From Kalaharituber pfeilii (Eukaryota > Ascomycota > Pezizomycetes > Pezizales > Pezizaceae): a stretch of 64,000 bases of DNA. This document shows positions 43,951 to 54,734 of the stretch, one piece after another (positions within the stretch are counted from its first letter, which is position 1; each line of letters opens with the position of its first letter). The notes beneath the pieces were generated by a model. That model was given only the letters and a program-made list of their open reading frames with translations, made no database searches and was not told the origin of the DNA. Made by a program: the position numbers and the translations under genes. Location of the stretch: the NCBI GenBank assembly GCA_015179045.1, contig WHUZ01000073.1, positions 124,001 through 188,000 on the forward strand. Reading direction: 5' to 3'.

Positions 43951-44604
43951 GAGCAGTGTCGAAATCTTAGGACCTATCAGAATAGTAGTCAGACTATCAG
44001 AATAGTAAGTTTTGATCATTATAATGCCTGAACCTGTACTTATCGTAGTTGCCTGCAGTGCCATTTTTATATTCCTAGTATAGGACTTATATCTATTTTC
44101 CTTGTCCTCATATGTAGGTATAGGACTGTTGGTGTTGCAAGTCCCAAATTCATTATGTCAGCTGTCCGGATCCTTCTGACATAATAAAATGTGCACTGTC
44201 CACACTGAGTGTCATGGCCAAGCATACGAAAATATGCTAGTTTACGCCAAATACTGCATAGCGCATAATATGCATTTATCCCCTGTCCGGATACTTATTT
44301 TTTCGGCTAGTATTTGGACAGGGGATAAAGACATATTCATGCGCCATGCAGTATTCGGCAGAAACTAGCATATTTTCGTATGCTTAGCTGGTGATAGCCA
44401 TAAGACAGTCCAAATTTCGTGATAGGGTGTCCAAATTCATTATGTAAGAAAGTATTTAGACATGAAATTTGGACAGCTGACATATGAATTTGGACTTTCA
44501 CATCTTTATTGCCAAGCATACGAAAATATGCTAGTTTCCGTCAAATACCGCATAGCGCATAATATGCATTATCCCCCTGTCCAAATACTTATTTTTCTGT
44601 CTAG

Positions 44605-45826
44605 TATATGTGCACGGCCACTCGTAACTAAGGCCACTACCTAGTCCAGGCTTCTCAGTAGCTCCGCCGTACATAATTTTCTCTATAGAGTTCAAAGCAC
44701 TATACGGAGTTACACCACACACACACACTCACTGCACGTGTACTCTACAGTTAACTTCGAATCAAATCAAACTGCCTTTGAGAATGCCCACAAACTGCTA
44801 GGAAAACAAATATTTTGTTAGAAATATGAATTAACACTTCCTTGTAAGCGAAGACCTATCTTGAGTGAAAATTCGCGACACTATAACCCGACTATAACCC
44901 CTCCTCCAAGCGAAAAACCTGTCCACTACTATAGTGAAAAAACCCGTTTTAGCAAAAATACTTCCCTTCAGCGAAATAGTTTCTCTTCAGTGAAATAATC
45001 CTCTAGAGCAAATTGTGGAGAATAATACTAAAATACACATGTATGAAATGAAGATTCAAAAAATATTGAAAGCATGTAACTTGCCAGAGGATACGAGAGT
45101 ATATGAGTAAATAAACGCGCAAAATAAACAAATGCTCCGATGAGTGGAATAAATTTCAAGAATAGTAATTTGGCAACTGTAAAAATTTTGCAACTAACCC
45201 GTTCTATGATATTAGTTTTTGTAGTGAAGAAAAGGTCAATACGGTGTTGTACAAATACAACTGTTGTGAATGACCTGGGCCGGTGGTGACTGAATCGCTG
45301 TTAATACTACGAGTGGCCTGCATACACGTCCTCCCTAGGCAACCCGACAAGTTGTCAAATCTGATAATACCAAGCCGACGAGTGATACATAGATGAACTA
45401 GCTGCCGATTGCAGTCCATAAGAACGGATGCATTACTGTACTCTACATAGGTACTACGCTGTTTATTGTAGACTACCCCAGTGCATCGAATAGAAGGCTC
45501 ACCAGTATCTGCTACAATCATTTGCGGATAGCCGGGCGCTAAAATTCAGGTCACAGGGATGGACACCGCACCTCCACATCTGTCCCTGTGTTTCGGTAGC
45601 TTTCGCTTTTTTTTTTCACGTAACCCCCCATAGAGGCTACCAGCTTATCGCAGGGGCGAGCCTTGTGACTTCACTGATTTCCTGGCGGCGATATCAATAT
45701 TAGCTACTCCACTCTATCAGTTGCGAATATTCGAACCAAACAGTCTCAGAAAAAAAAAATATAAACTAATTACGGAAGATTTAGAGTGAACATTTTGCAT
45801 CCGTGAGTATAACATTACTCTGAGAA
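44605..45826. other. Unassigned DNA, with a B-like fragment
   Basis: AT-rich sequence with ctatagtgaaa-type repeats (44870-45000) also seen near 60010-60190. A T-run plus cacgtaacccccc at 45607-45629 may be an old B tail. Confidence 0.35.
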
Positions 45827-45952
45827 ATGCGCACAGAAGCGCGAAAGGTGACGACGAAAGGTTCAGGTACTTCCTTTTTCCTGACACAACCACAAACAAG
45901 AGTGCCCTCTGCTGACGTTCAGAGAGCTTTGCCTTACAAAAATCGCATCAAT

Positions 45953-46175
45953 ATGAGCTTTGGGTACAGCATTGGCGATTTTATTGCCGTTACAACCCTT
46001 GCTCGGAAGGTCTACAGTTCCTACAAGGAGGCACCAGATGATTTCAGCAACATCTCAAGTGAGATTAAATCTTTACACATACATAGTCCTTAAGCAGGTC
46101 GACAGCAACTGCTGCAAGGTGCTTTATATCCAAGCAGGAAGGATGCTAGGATGTGCTGAAAGAGCTGGATGTTAA
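45953..46175 (+). pseudogene. N-terminal exon fragment of a STAND/NLR-type protein
   Basis: MSFGYSIGDFIAVTTLARKV, then YSSYKEAPDDFSNISSEIKS and LH, is the typical start of one class of fungal NACHT/ankyrin proteins. The frame then shifts (continuing as IVLKQVD), and the TIR element starting near 46199 ends the homology. No NTPase domain remains. Confidence 0.75.
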
Positions 46176-46198
46176 CTGCTAGCAAAGTATCAGAGCAA

Positions 46199-46740
46199 AT
46201 GTCTGTGTCCAGTCACTTTTTCTGACTGGATGTAGGTAGGGGCAAGCGACGCAGGCTATATATGTATTCAAACGCGACCGCGAATCTAGTAGTACGTACA
46301 ACCCTGCCAGGTCACCTACTCCAATACTTGGATATCTACTTCTGCATTGTCCTGCATGAGTGCAGATTCTGAATAGTGAGCGGCACGAGCTAGCTCGAGC
46401 CTGGATCATAATATTGACAAACTAAACTAAACTAAGCTAAATTTTCATCTTTCTCACTACTATCAGCTAAATTGTGCATTTCGAAGTTGTTGGTAGGTCA
46501 GAATGAGCTCCAAGTCTCTAATTTTTACTATATTAGGTATTTACAGTTTATGAAACCTTGCACTGGCTAAGCATTTTAGCGAGCTGTCAAGAAAAACACA
46601 AGCATGATCTTGGCTCGTTTGAGCTCGAGCTGGCTCGGCTCGTGCCGCTCACTAGTGCAGAACAATAACACTCTGAGTGTTGTTGTCTGCAGTGTCTTCG
46701 CGCTCCTGAATTCCTTGATATCCGGCGTTTCAGTCACTCT
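46199..46740. mobile_element. Diverged relative of the 15.4-kb TIR transposon, carrying a MITE
   Basis: The end gtgtccagtcactttttctg forms the same subterminal hairpin type, and ctagtagtacgtacaaccc, ctgcatgagtgcag and gcgctcctgaat align with 15470-15760. The opposite end was not identified. Confidence 0.65.
46376..46652. mobile_element. 277-bp TA-flanked MITE
   Basis: Inverted ends gtgagcggcacgagc and gctcgtgccgctcac, further pairing through gctcgag, with TA on both sides (46374-46375 and 46653-46654). Non-coding, AT-rich centre. Confidence 0.85.
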
Positions 46741-47225
46741 CCTCCGTCCACCGACAACAACTTTTCCAGGACGAGTGCTTGGTCGTAACTCCACGACCAG
46801 ACGCTCCCCCGAGACGCAGATTACACCAAAGCGAAGCCCAGGACCGCCTGGCACAGTATATCGACTTTGTTTGAAGGATTTCGAATTCGCAGAACCCTTC
46901 CCCCACGATAATCGTTTTTCCGACTTCTTGAGAGGAAATCTCAAAAAAAAAAACATCATGACCCGGGGGCCCTGCACCATTGGTGTCAGTGCACCTGGAC
47001 CCTAGAATAACACTCACAAGAGGTGTGGGTACACAGGCGTCGAGCTAAACCCGTTTCGGATACCGATACCGATTGACGAGATTGGGTAATCAACAGAGCC
47101 ACAAGGGAGACACGTCCCAAGGGGGTTCAACTAGTTAGATACAGCACCGCCATCAGTGGCGGTAACACGAAAAGCGAGGCACAAGGGAAGGACAGAATAG
47201 GAAGTGCCAGTGTGAGAAAAGAAAT

Positions 47226-48925
47226 ATGTTTGCGGGAGTAGGCAAGAGAAGAGGGGGATTGAAGGAAAAGAAAGGTAAGGGGATCGGTATCTTTGGACCA
47301 TGTCGCCCTGGGGAATGGGGAAAAGAAAGTGTTGTAATTCACGGGGAGAGGCAGTACACACTTGAGGAGGTATCGGGATGGGAAATGGAGGATTTCTTCA
47401 AGAGAAAAGGGGAGAAGGGAGAGCCGGCAGAGGATAAGACCATAGGGGAACTGCTGGTAGAAGCCACGCAAAGGACACTCGAGTGGGAGGGAGAACGGGT
47501 CAATCAGGGGGAAGTACTGTCATTAATAAACCTGGCGGTGGAGGTTGAAAAGAAGATGATGGAGAAAGGGGAGGAACAGATCTGAGAGATCCAATGAAGA
47601 GAAAAATGATAAGGCACATTTTGATGGAGTGTTTCATGGGAAAGACAATAAGTGAGGAGGAGCTCGATAGGGATTTGAAGGAAGCGGATATGGAAATGGT
47701 ACAGGAGTGGGAAGAACGCGGGGAGGAGTGTGTGGGCACCATTACGGTAAGAAACGTTCAAACAGGCATTATAGCACAGAGGGTGGTAAACACCCCGAAG
47801 GTCAGAGGGGGGAGGTTTGGGGTAGCAAGAAGAGAGGAGGGGTTACCGTCGGGGACAAGCAATCGGAGCCGATAGGCACTGAAGATACCTACCTTGATAG
47901 ACATGGAAGAGACAGTGGAGGGCGGCCACAAGGGGGAGGGGCGGTATATATGGACGGAAGTATGAATGAGAAAGGAAGGGTCGGGGGGGGGGTACTGGAA
48001 GTGGGATGGAGGAGGAGGGGAAGAAATGGGGACGGGGGTGACGGTATGGGATGGGGAGGTGAGGGGGATGAGGAAGGGGATAGAGAAGGCGGTCCCAGCA
48101 CCGGCGAACCTAGTCATCCTAACGGACTCACAAGCAGCAATCGCGGCGGTGAGGAAGGCGGGGAGACTAGGGAAAGCACGAACTGGAGACCTGAGGAGAG
48201 TGGTAGATGCAGTTGCGGAGAGAAAGAAAAAAGGGGGGGACGTCAAGCTGATGTGGGTGAAGGCGCACACGGTATCGCTGGTAATGAGGCGGCGGACGTC
48301 GAAGCGAAGAGGGCGGCAGACAGGAGCGGGAAGTCGGTGGTGACAGAAGGAGGGTTGCGCCAGAAGTGGAAAAAAACTGTGCGCTGCGGAGAGAAGGGAA
48401 GTGGGGTACGGAGGGGGTGCAGTGACGAGGTGGGGCAGGGGGGCAGCCACTGCCTTCACCAGGTTGAGGACGGGGAAGGGGATGGGGAAGGAATGGGATA
48501 TCAGAATAGGGAAGGCGGCGGAGAGGAGTAGCTGCAGGTATGGGGAGAAGCAAACCGCGGGCCACCTGGCATTCAGGTGTGATGGGGTGGACTACCCGGA
48601 AGGGTGGGAGAAGTGGGAGGATGCGGACGAAAAGAAGTGGGTGGAGAAGCAAGAGAATGGGGAGGCGGTGGATGTACTGGAGGAGTTGTTTGGGTCTCTG
48701 AAGGTGTAAGGGGAGGGGGTGAATCTTTCGTTTGTATGAAGGTGGCAGCGGGAGCATGATGTAGTTATTTCAATTGCCCCGGGGAGGTGGGGCGGGGAGG
48801 GGGTTGAGAGTTTCGTTTGTAGAGGAGGCGGTGGAGGAAGTAGCTAGAAAAGCCTGCCTCCGGGCTTTGAGGGTTTAGACCCAGGGGTCCTGCCATGGCG
48901 AAGAGCCGCATGCGGGGTCATGTGA

Positions 48926-48959
<34 letters not shown>
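47226..48959 (+). mobile_element. B-family LINE remnant: unknown N-terminal part, RNase H, zinc end, B tail
   Basis: The plus strand is strongly purine-rich. Broken frames give, in order: a charged domain starting MFAGVGKRRGG (47226-47585), a helical segment (47594-47875), RNase H residues in three frames (VYMDGSMNEKG; LTDSQAAIAAV; VKAHT then GIAGNEAADVEAKRAAD), and a C-terminal zinc-like CRYGE...H...C segment ending FGSLKV-stop at 48709. The 3'UTR has aagcctgcctccgggctttg and then tail B and A32. No reverse transcriptase was found, so this is an internally deleted or non-autonomous copy. The 5' end is undefined. Confidence 0.75.
47966..48709 (+). pseudogene. RNase H and C-terminal domain of B-family ORF2
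   Basis: The D-E-D-H type residues are visible (DGS, TDSQ, AH, NEAADVEA), but at least two frameshifts separate them. The terminal cysteine motif has Y where the A-family proteins have C (CRYGE vs CRWCGE). Confidence 0.7.
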
Positions 48960-48961
<2 letters not shown>

Positions 48962-50159
48962 TGAATGATGATGAATTTGGTTGTAAATAGTGGGGGTTTT
49001 GATTTTTTCCTTATTTTGATGGCAAATTCTGATTCAGCGATGTCAAATTGGTATAATGTTATGCAATTTCCATAGTTGCAATATATTCCATGATAAGTAG
49101 AAAGCGAGGAATGCATGCCTAGGAGTGCCAAGAGAGTGGATTGTTACAGGAGACAGATCGTTACCACATCGGGCAGGACAAGGGGACGACTCGCGACCGA
49201 TTCTTGGCAGACTGGCCCCGCTCAGCCTGTTTAGGATCACTGCCCACTGACACAGCCTATCGCTGCTGCTGCCGGCAACTCTGCCTATCGGCCACTAAGT
49301 CGCTGCTCTCAGCTCATTTACTAGAGCATAATGTAGATAATGTGATCAACTTAATTACTGCACTTCTAGGTTTCTATAGGTTAAGAATTGACTCTCAAAG
49401 TATTACCTTTACAGGCAGAGATGTACAAAATATCTGCCACTTCAGGTGCTGTGCAGTATTCCTATTCTGGAGGTAACAAGGGCTGCGGTCTCGCCAAGCC
49501 TCTTGTTTTGGGGTTGTAATGTTGCCATATAAGGTAAGCTAACACGCCCCTGTAAATTCCAAGAATCCATTTTGAGTCACATCACAATCTATTGACGGAA
49601 CATCAATTTCCACCGACTCAGAAACCTTACCTAAAGTATCTGCATCGATTCGCTATGTACTTCAAATGCACAGCGACAGCACTATCGGACGCAACAGGAT
49701 CTTCAAAAGCATCAAGTTCGGGATTTACAGGTAGGAGCTATTGTGACCATCTTTATTCCGACACAACACTTCCATGTGGAGTGGACAAAGGTAGATTGTT
49801 TGCGAATTGTCAGGCAAATCTCATCCAGATCTTCAGAGATGGAATACAGTATTTGTCTTTCTCAATTGTCATTACCCTGGTCGTCAGCTCCACGAGTCCC
49901 ACAATCAGTCATAAACTCAGAAATTGAGTGGTTTCAAGAGCGTCTTTTGAACTTCATCAGCTACAGCCACTTCGATTCCACTCTCTTTGTGAAGCTGCCC
50001 GTCTAGTAGAGCACTACTCAAGCTACTAGTCATAGCAGGCCGGGATCAGATTTCATGTTTCTTGGCCCTCTGCGCCACCGCAGGTGCGTTCATCAAAAAG
50101 TTTCATCTTCAGATCATTGTTGTAAAGGCTGCTTTGATAATGTACTAATTAACAAAATG
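48960..50159. other. Unassigned; possible decayed gene near 49592-50006
   Basis: Two overlapping plus-strand frames (one starting MTEHQFPPTQK, the other reading IFIPTQHFHVEWTKVDCLRI) look like pieces of a broken protein gene that I do not recognise. Confidence 0.3.
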
Positions 50160-50238
50160 TCCTGCCATGGCGAATAGCTGCAAGCGGGGTTACGTGACAT
50201 TAACAAAAAGAAAAGAAAAAAAAAAAAAAAAAAAAAAA
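50160..50238 (+). mobile_element. Mini B-tail insertion
   Basis: tcctgccatggcgaatagct, gcaagcggggttacgtgaca and a 35-nt A-rich run with Gs. The direct repeat is not clear. Confidence 0.8.
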
Positions 50239-50447
50239 TTCAACGGAATGCAAGTAATCGTATATAGCACTATTGTGGTTATATAAGTAATTGAAGGATG
50301 AAGAGGGATGGGGGGATGGGGGGAGCGCCGGAGGGGTGAAATATATGGGAGTGTGGGTGAAAGAGCGGAAGCTAAATACAATGGGGGATATGGGGTGCAG
50401 CAGGAGCTGAATTCGTGGGAGGATCGGATGCCCAAAAGGGTTGGAAA

Positions 50448-50513
50448 ACCTCGCCATAGCCCTTAGGGCGGCAAGCGAGTACTGATATATATATATATAT
50501 ATATATAAATATA
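50448..50513 (+). mobile_element. Mini A-tail insertion with (TA)n instead of poly(A)
   Basis: A complete tail (CCTCGCC...GCCC-TTA-GGGC...GCGAGTACTGA) is followed by about 11 TA repeats and a short A-run. Flanked by aaaagggttggaaa and aaaagggttgcaaa (50434-50447 and 50514-50527). Confidence 0.9.
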
Positions 50514-50960
50514 AAAAGGGTTGCAAACGTCGGGGGCTTGCGCTGTTGCTTGGTTACTTGAAAGTTAACTTAAATGTACTATCACGTTAAATCACAAGAG
50601 AATATATATATACATTTAGGTACATAGAGGTACAATCGTGTTCTTCACCAGACTAGAAATTCGTGGCTAGGTTGTGCTCGTGTCATATGTCCCTGACCAA
50701 CATAGCCGCCAGCAGACCGGTAGGTTCAGAGGAGGGCTTGACAGACCCCATCACTATGTAGGTGGGTATACCCCATCGGAAGAAGATGATACGAAGGTGA
50801 ACCGAGACAGAAAGATGAGAGATGATAGATAATGTTTATTTGCCAGGAGAGAACAGTCCCACTACAGTCGACATTCCTCCTATGGCCTATCCTAGTCCAA
50901 ATCTACATTCCTCCAATCTTCAAGTACAGCATGTTTTATATACCCATTGCCCCACCTGCA

Positions 50961-51024
50961 ATTTTTTTTCTTTTTTTTACTTAAAAAACCCCATAACCCT
51001 GTTTGCAGCGTTCGCCGTGGCAGG
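50961..51024 (-). mobile_element. Mini B-tail insertion (64 bp)
   Basis: Flanked by a perfect 10-bp repeat cccacctgca (50951-50960 and 51025-51034). The tail is diverged (cataaccctgtttgcagcg). Confidence 0.85.
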
Positions 51025-51204
51025 CCCACCTGCAGTCTCTGCTGCCACTCTATGGGCCCCTCATGCTCTCCTGCACCAGAAGCATCGCAGATTGTCGTGT
51101 ACAGCTCCGAACAAATTCCCCCCCGGATATCTGTACCAGATTTGAGTGAAACCTCCGAGATTACCGCAATTATCATTGTCACTATTTCGGAAATCTGGTC
51201 AGTT

Positions 51205-51757
51205 CATCGGACTGAACGAATTGGTAGCCCATAGGGCGGCATGCGAGTAATGATATTAAAAAAAAAAAAAAAAAAAAAAATTCGGGATACGTACTCGCTA
51301 AAAACGCACTGAATACCGTTGTCTGGGCCGACAGAGCTGGTCCTTGTCCTCCAATAGTCGTTCGGGTGATGATTATTTCCAAGAGCGTACTGCCCGTAGA
51401 TACATTGACCTCCGAAGTTGATATCTGTAACAGAAAGCTTAGCCCCATGTCCAAATCTCATGATTGTGAGTCCCTTTTGCAGGCTCGGGCGTCCCCTTGC
51501 GGGTCAGAATGGCAGGGAAAATTACCTTCACACATGTATACACCTCCAAGCTCGGCACGCTTGCGCAGACCTCCTGCTTCGACCTGTGCCTTGAGCACAT
51601 CGTATGGCGCCGGGCCTAGGAGGAAGGCTTCGCCGCTCGAGTCAGTAGGAAGGTCGGATGTAGTTGGGCTGGTGACAGGCTTCGCCGCAACGGTGCCGAG
51701 GAACGAGGTAGTGGCAATAGCCAGAAGACTGAGAGAGGAGAACACAGAGATTTGCAT
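51205..51757 (-). CDS. Small secreted protein, 3' end hit by an A insertion
   Basis: Exon 1 is 51757-51526 and exon 2 starts at 51424 (donor gtaatt, acceptor gttacag), giving the join VYMCE/DINFGGQC. The start at 51757 (MQISVFSSLSLLAIATTSFL) is a signal peptide; a longer upstream ATG at 51862 would bury it. A propeptide-like TSPTTSDLPTDSSGE region ends in a possible KR processing site (LRKRAE) before the cysteine-containing mature part (GGQCIYGQYALGN...GIQCVF). Such short proteins with few cysteines are common in fungi as secreted effectors or cell-surface proteins; the function is unknown. The A insertion at 51225-51280 abuts SEYVSR; without it the frame would end IRSVR-stop, so the true C-terminus is uncertain. 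Confidence 0.7.
51225..51280 (+). mobile_element. Mini A-tail insertion in the end of a small secreted-protein gene
   Basis: tagcccatagggcggcatgc, gagtaatgatatt and A22. It starts inside the tail hairpin. The target repeat is imperfect (gaattgg / aattcgg). Confidence 0.8.
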
Positions 51758-52039
51758 GATTAAATCGCGAAGAGGTAGATAAAGTGAAATATATATATTG
51801 GGCCCTGAGGTGATTTTGATGGCGATGTAGATATCTGGGGAGTGACCTGGTGCTGGAGCCAAAACAGAGTGCGAATTGCAGCCTTTATATATTCATGATC
51901 CTCCACTGTACTGGAACGAGCTCTTACTGTTGCACCGTCAGTTGTCGATGGACATACAGTCTACCCTGCTATACCGGATCGCTAAAATCTAGCACTTTTC
52001 GTCCGGTATAGCAAGGTTCCGGTATAGAATAAAATGCTT

Positions 52040-52391
52040 GGCAGACGGGGGTGGAAAATATCTCTACCAGGTTCGTGTCCTTATCAATCTGTCTTATACC
52101 CTCCGCCCCCTTCGTGATTTTTCTGTTCCACCCCGTGCAATTGCTCCTTATGTGTTCCCAGTTTTCTAACGCCTCGCCGCACCATCTGCATTCCGGTGAG
52201 TCGGCTTTCCCTATCTTGTATCTCCATTCCCTTAGGCCTTTGTTACCCATTATCCCTGCCAGGGTGGCAAGATAGCGGCGTTTATCTGCCCTTTGGACTG
52301 GTCTGTAGTTTAACCCGGCTTGGGTCCTTTCCGCGGCTCGGGAGGCCTTGTATTCCTGTCTTCTACCCGACCTTTCAGCATTGTACACCAA
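52040..52391 (-). pseudogene. LINE ORF2 C-terminal fragment (A family), 3'-truncated
   Basis: The minus-strand frame reads KRRYLATLAGIMGNKGLREW, RYKIGKADSPECRWCGEALE, NWEHIRSNC and RQIDKDTNLVEIF, matching the copy at 54122-54499. It ends before the stop and tail, against a hairpin (gctataccggat...gtccggtatagc, 51968-52014) that may be another element's end. Confidence 0.75.
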
Positions 52392-53803
52392 GTAAACGGC
52401 CTGTCACCACCCTGCACATCATCTGTAACCTCCCCTGTATGAGTCACCCCCCCCTGTTCACTGCCCATCACCCGAGATTGCATGCAAGTCGCGTGGATTT
52501 CGGTAAAGTTATTCCTAACTGGTTTCGGCCGTATCCAGACGTATACGTATATGTACGAAGTTTACTGTATCGCCAAGACCTTCAAATAGGTGTGCATACG
52601 CGGAGAGCCTCAATAGGCGGTGAAGGTCGCAATTTTTAAAGTACAAGCACAACAAGCGCTTACTGAACATCATTATAAGATCGTGTAAGTTCCAGGCCAC
52701 TCATTTCACGATAGCAATTTAACGTCAGATATGCCTGTAGGTGAAAGCAATTAGATTACTGGAAGATTCTACAATTGCATTGCTAATGACCGTTTTGTAC
52801 AATTTTGTTCGCTGCTAGGCTGTGCTCGTGTCATATGTTCTTGACGAGCATACCCACGATCAGACCGCTCATTTCACAGGAGGGCTTGAGAACAGACTGG
52901 TTAGCCATTCACAACGCCGAAAAGGGAATGCTAGAAGTACAGGAGATAGAGGGAACGGATATAAGTCCGTTTTTAGGAATACCCTTGCCAGTAGCTAACA
53001 TTGAAACGGGTTCCACAAGAGGGTTCGAGCCTCAAGGTCTGGTTCGGGGTAGCAATGAAGGTAGACGTGGCTGCAGAAGGGCTGACAACACTCACATGCT
53101 CATTCACGGACTTGAACTGAGAATAACCAAATCCCGAACATGACCGCCGGATTCTTACGATCTTTAGTTCAGTACTGCAGTAAAGTCCACTTCTGACCCT
53201 GAACCTGTCCCGGAGTCAACGCCTGATGATGGGTACAACCTCAGGAAACGTAAGAGCAAGCTAGGCTGCAACTAATCGAGAACTACTATCAATGAGGAAG
53301 CGAGAAGGATAGCAGAGCCCGGTCCCATGATGAACCCGCCATACCCTCCTATTGCGGTGAAGAAATGGCGGAAGAACTCGGTTCTTCTCCCAAGGGTCTA
53401 GCTCTCTCACTTGGATAACGAAAATAAGATGATAGAGTCCCTGCCGCTTCTCCTTCTAGCAAATATATTGCTGCATTGCTGAGCCGCTTGACACTCTCTG
53501 CGAGTCTGCTACAACATCAACGCAAAGAAAATGTGAATAGAATTATGAGTACGGGCTGTTGATATGAAATCAAATTCTGCGCAAAATACATCGGCATAGT
53601 AGTTAAAGCACCTCCCTTTCTGGGAACACGTACTGAAAACAGGGCAAACTAAAAGAAGTAAATAGTACCTTTAATGAAAGAAGCAGAGAAACAAGTATAT
53701 CTACCTGATTTTACTTTATTGTACCCTGTTTTATCACTCACAATTGAGGCTTACGACATTGCAGTGATGATAAAAATCAGTGCGAAGTGAAAGTTATAGG
53801 CAC
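52392..53803. other. Unassigned intergenic DNA
   Basis: No frame or repeat is recognised with confidence. Confidence 0.35.
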
Positions 53804-54109
53804 TGTGGTGGTAACCACGGTACCGATGGGAAGAATAAGGCCCAAAACGCTAATTGTCAGTAGGGGCATATGATGATGTGTACATATACTGAGGAATGAA
53901 GTTTATAAGAAGCGAGCTGCGGATGTATAGGTTTGGTTGGAAGGCGAAGGTGGTCTATAAATTGATGTAGATAGGACTGAATGGGAACATCAGACGGAGA
54001 GGATACAACGGAGACAGATTGTTAAATGATTGTTATTACTCCGTAGGCAGAGTAGCCAAAAAGTACAGTATCTATATACGTAGAGTATGAGGTTGCTCTC
54101 GAGCCTCAC

Positions 54110-54639
54110 GTCGCCACGGCAATGCAGTATCAAGACGAGACGGTGACTGAGGCAGGTATTAGGCAGCACGCCAAAGAAGGGAGGGCCGAAGAAAGGAAAA
54201 GACTGCAATTGTCGTATAGGCCACTGGAATACCTGGGGAGCAGGAGGAGGGTAGCCACTCTCGCAGGAATCCTGGGAAACAAGGGGCTACGTCAGTGGAG
54301 ACACAGAATAGGAAAGGACACCTCCCCCAAATGCCGATGGTGCGGTGAAGACCTCGAAAACTTCGAGCACATCATGAACAAGTGTGAGGCGTGGAAGAAA
54401 AGGCTTCCGAGAGGAGAGGCGGGGTTAAAGGAGATGCCAGGATCTGAGGAGGAGGGGGGGAGAACACTGGCGGAGGTGTTGGACTGGGCGGCGGAGTAAC
54501 TTTGAGGAGTGACTTTCTTAGTTCCATTCTTATCTTCCTATCCATGTCTTATTTCCATACTACCATTCTTATCTTCTTTTTTCCTCTAGCATGTATGTAA
54601 ACCCTCGCCATAGCCTGCCAGGCGGCATGCGAGTAATGA

Positions 54640-54681
<42 letters not shown>
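54110..54681 (+). mobile_element. 5'-truncated A-family LINE (572 bp)
   Basis: Flanked by a perfect 13-bp repeat tctcgagcctcac (54097-54109 and 54682-54694). It contains the last 125 codons of ORF2, a 3'UTR, tail A with GCCT-GCC-AGGC, an (ataat)n run and A21. Confidence 0.95.
54122..54499 (+). CDS. C-terminal 125 residues of A-family ORF2, frame intact
   Basis: The frame runs without interruption to the stop: RRRVATLAGILGNKGLRQWR, HRIGKDTSPKC, RWCGEDLENFEHIMNKC (CX2C-H-C zinc motif), and LAEVLDWAAE-stop. In fungal LINEs this zinc segment follows RNase H. The upstream RT and RNase H are absent, so this is a fragment; the in-frame ATG at 54122 is probably fortuitous. It is the best-preserved ORF2 end here and the clearest link between tail A and a LINE. 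Confidence 0.75.
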   Translation: MQYQDETVTEAGIRQHAKEGRAEERKRLQLSYRPLEYLGSRRRVATLAGILGNKGLRQWRHRIGKDTSPKCRWCGEDLENFEHIMNKCEAWKKRLPRGEAGLKEMPGSEEEGGRTLAEVLDWAAE

Positions 54682-54685
<4 letters not shown>

Positions 54686-54734
54686 GAGCCTCACAGCCTC
54701 CGTCTTGGCCCCACTAATATCCGACACTCCGACC

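Larger units (their letters stand above)
42760..44310. mobile_element. Inner 1551-bp TIR transposon of the CTAGCCGAAAAA family
   Basis: The ends ctagccgaaaaaataagtat and atacttattttttcggctag are perfect inverses, bordered by the duplicated TA (42758-42759 and 44311-44312). Subterminal repeats of tccggacagctgacataatg occur at both sides. It contains a secondary TIR element (about 43027-43317) and a minisatellite. No transposase frame was recognised. Confidence 0.85.
42741..44604. mobile_element. Outer MITE (about 311 bp) split by a relative
   Basis: Left end ctagacagaaaaataag (42741-42757) and right end cttatttttctgtctag (to 44604) are inverted and bordered by TA. Removing the inner element and one TA rejoins aagTA-tttggacagggg. 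Copies of atgcgctatgcag lie near both ends. Confidence 0.8.

Noticed and set aside
12161..44606. CRISPR-like array from the recurring TCCGGACAG and ggaggctgtt repeats
   Set aside because: The units are transposon subterminal repeats and a degenerate minisatellite with no regular spacers, in a eukaryotic context.
47707..48531. 274-codon frame across the B-family LINE
   Set aside because: It is a Gly/Arg/Glu-rich reading of purine-rich sequence; RNase H residues are split between this and other frames.
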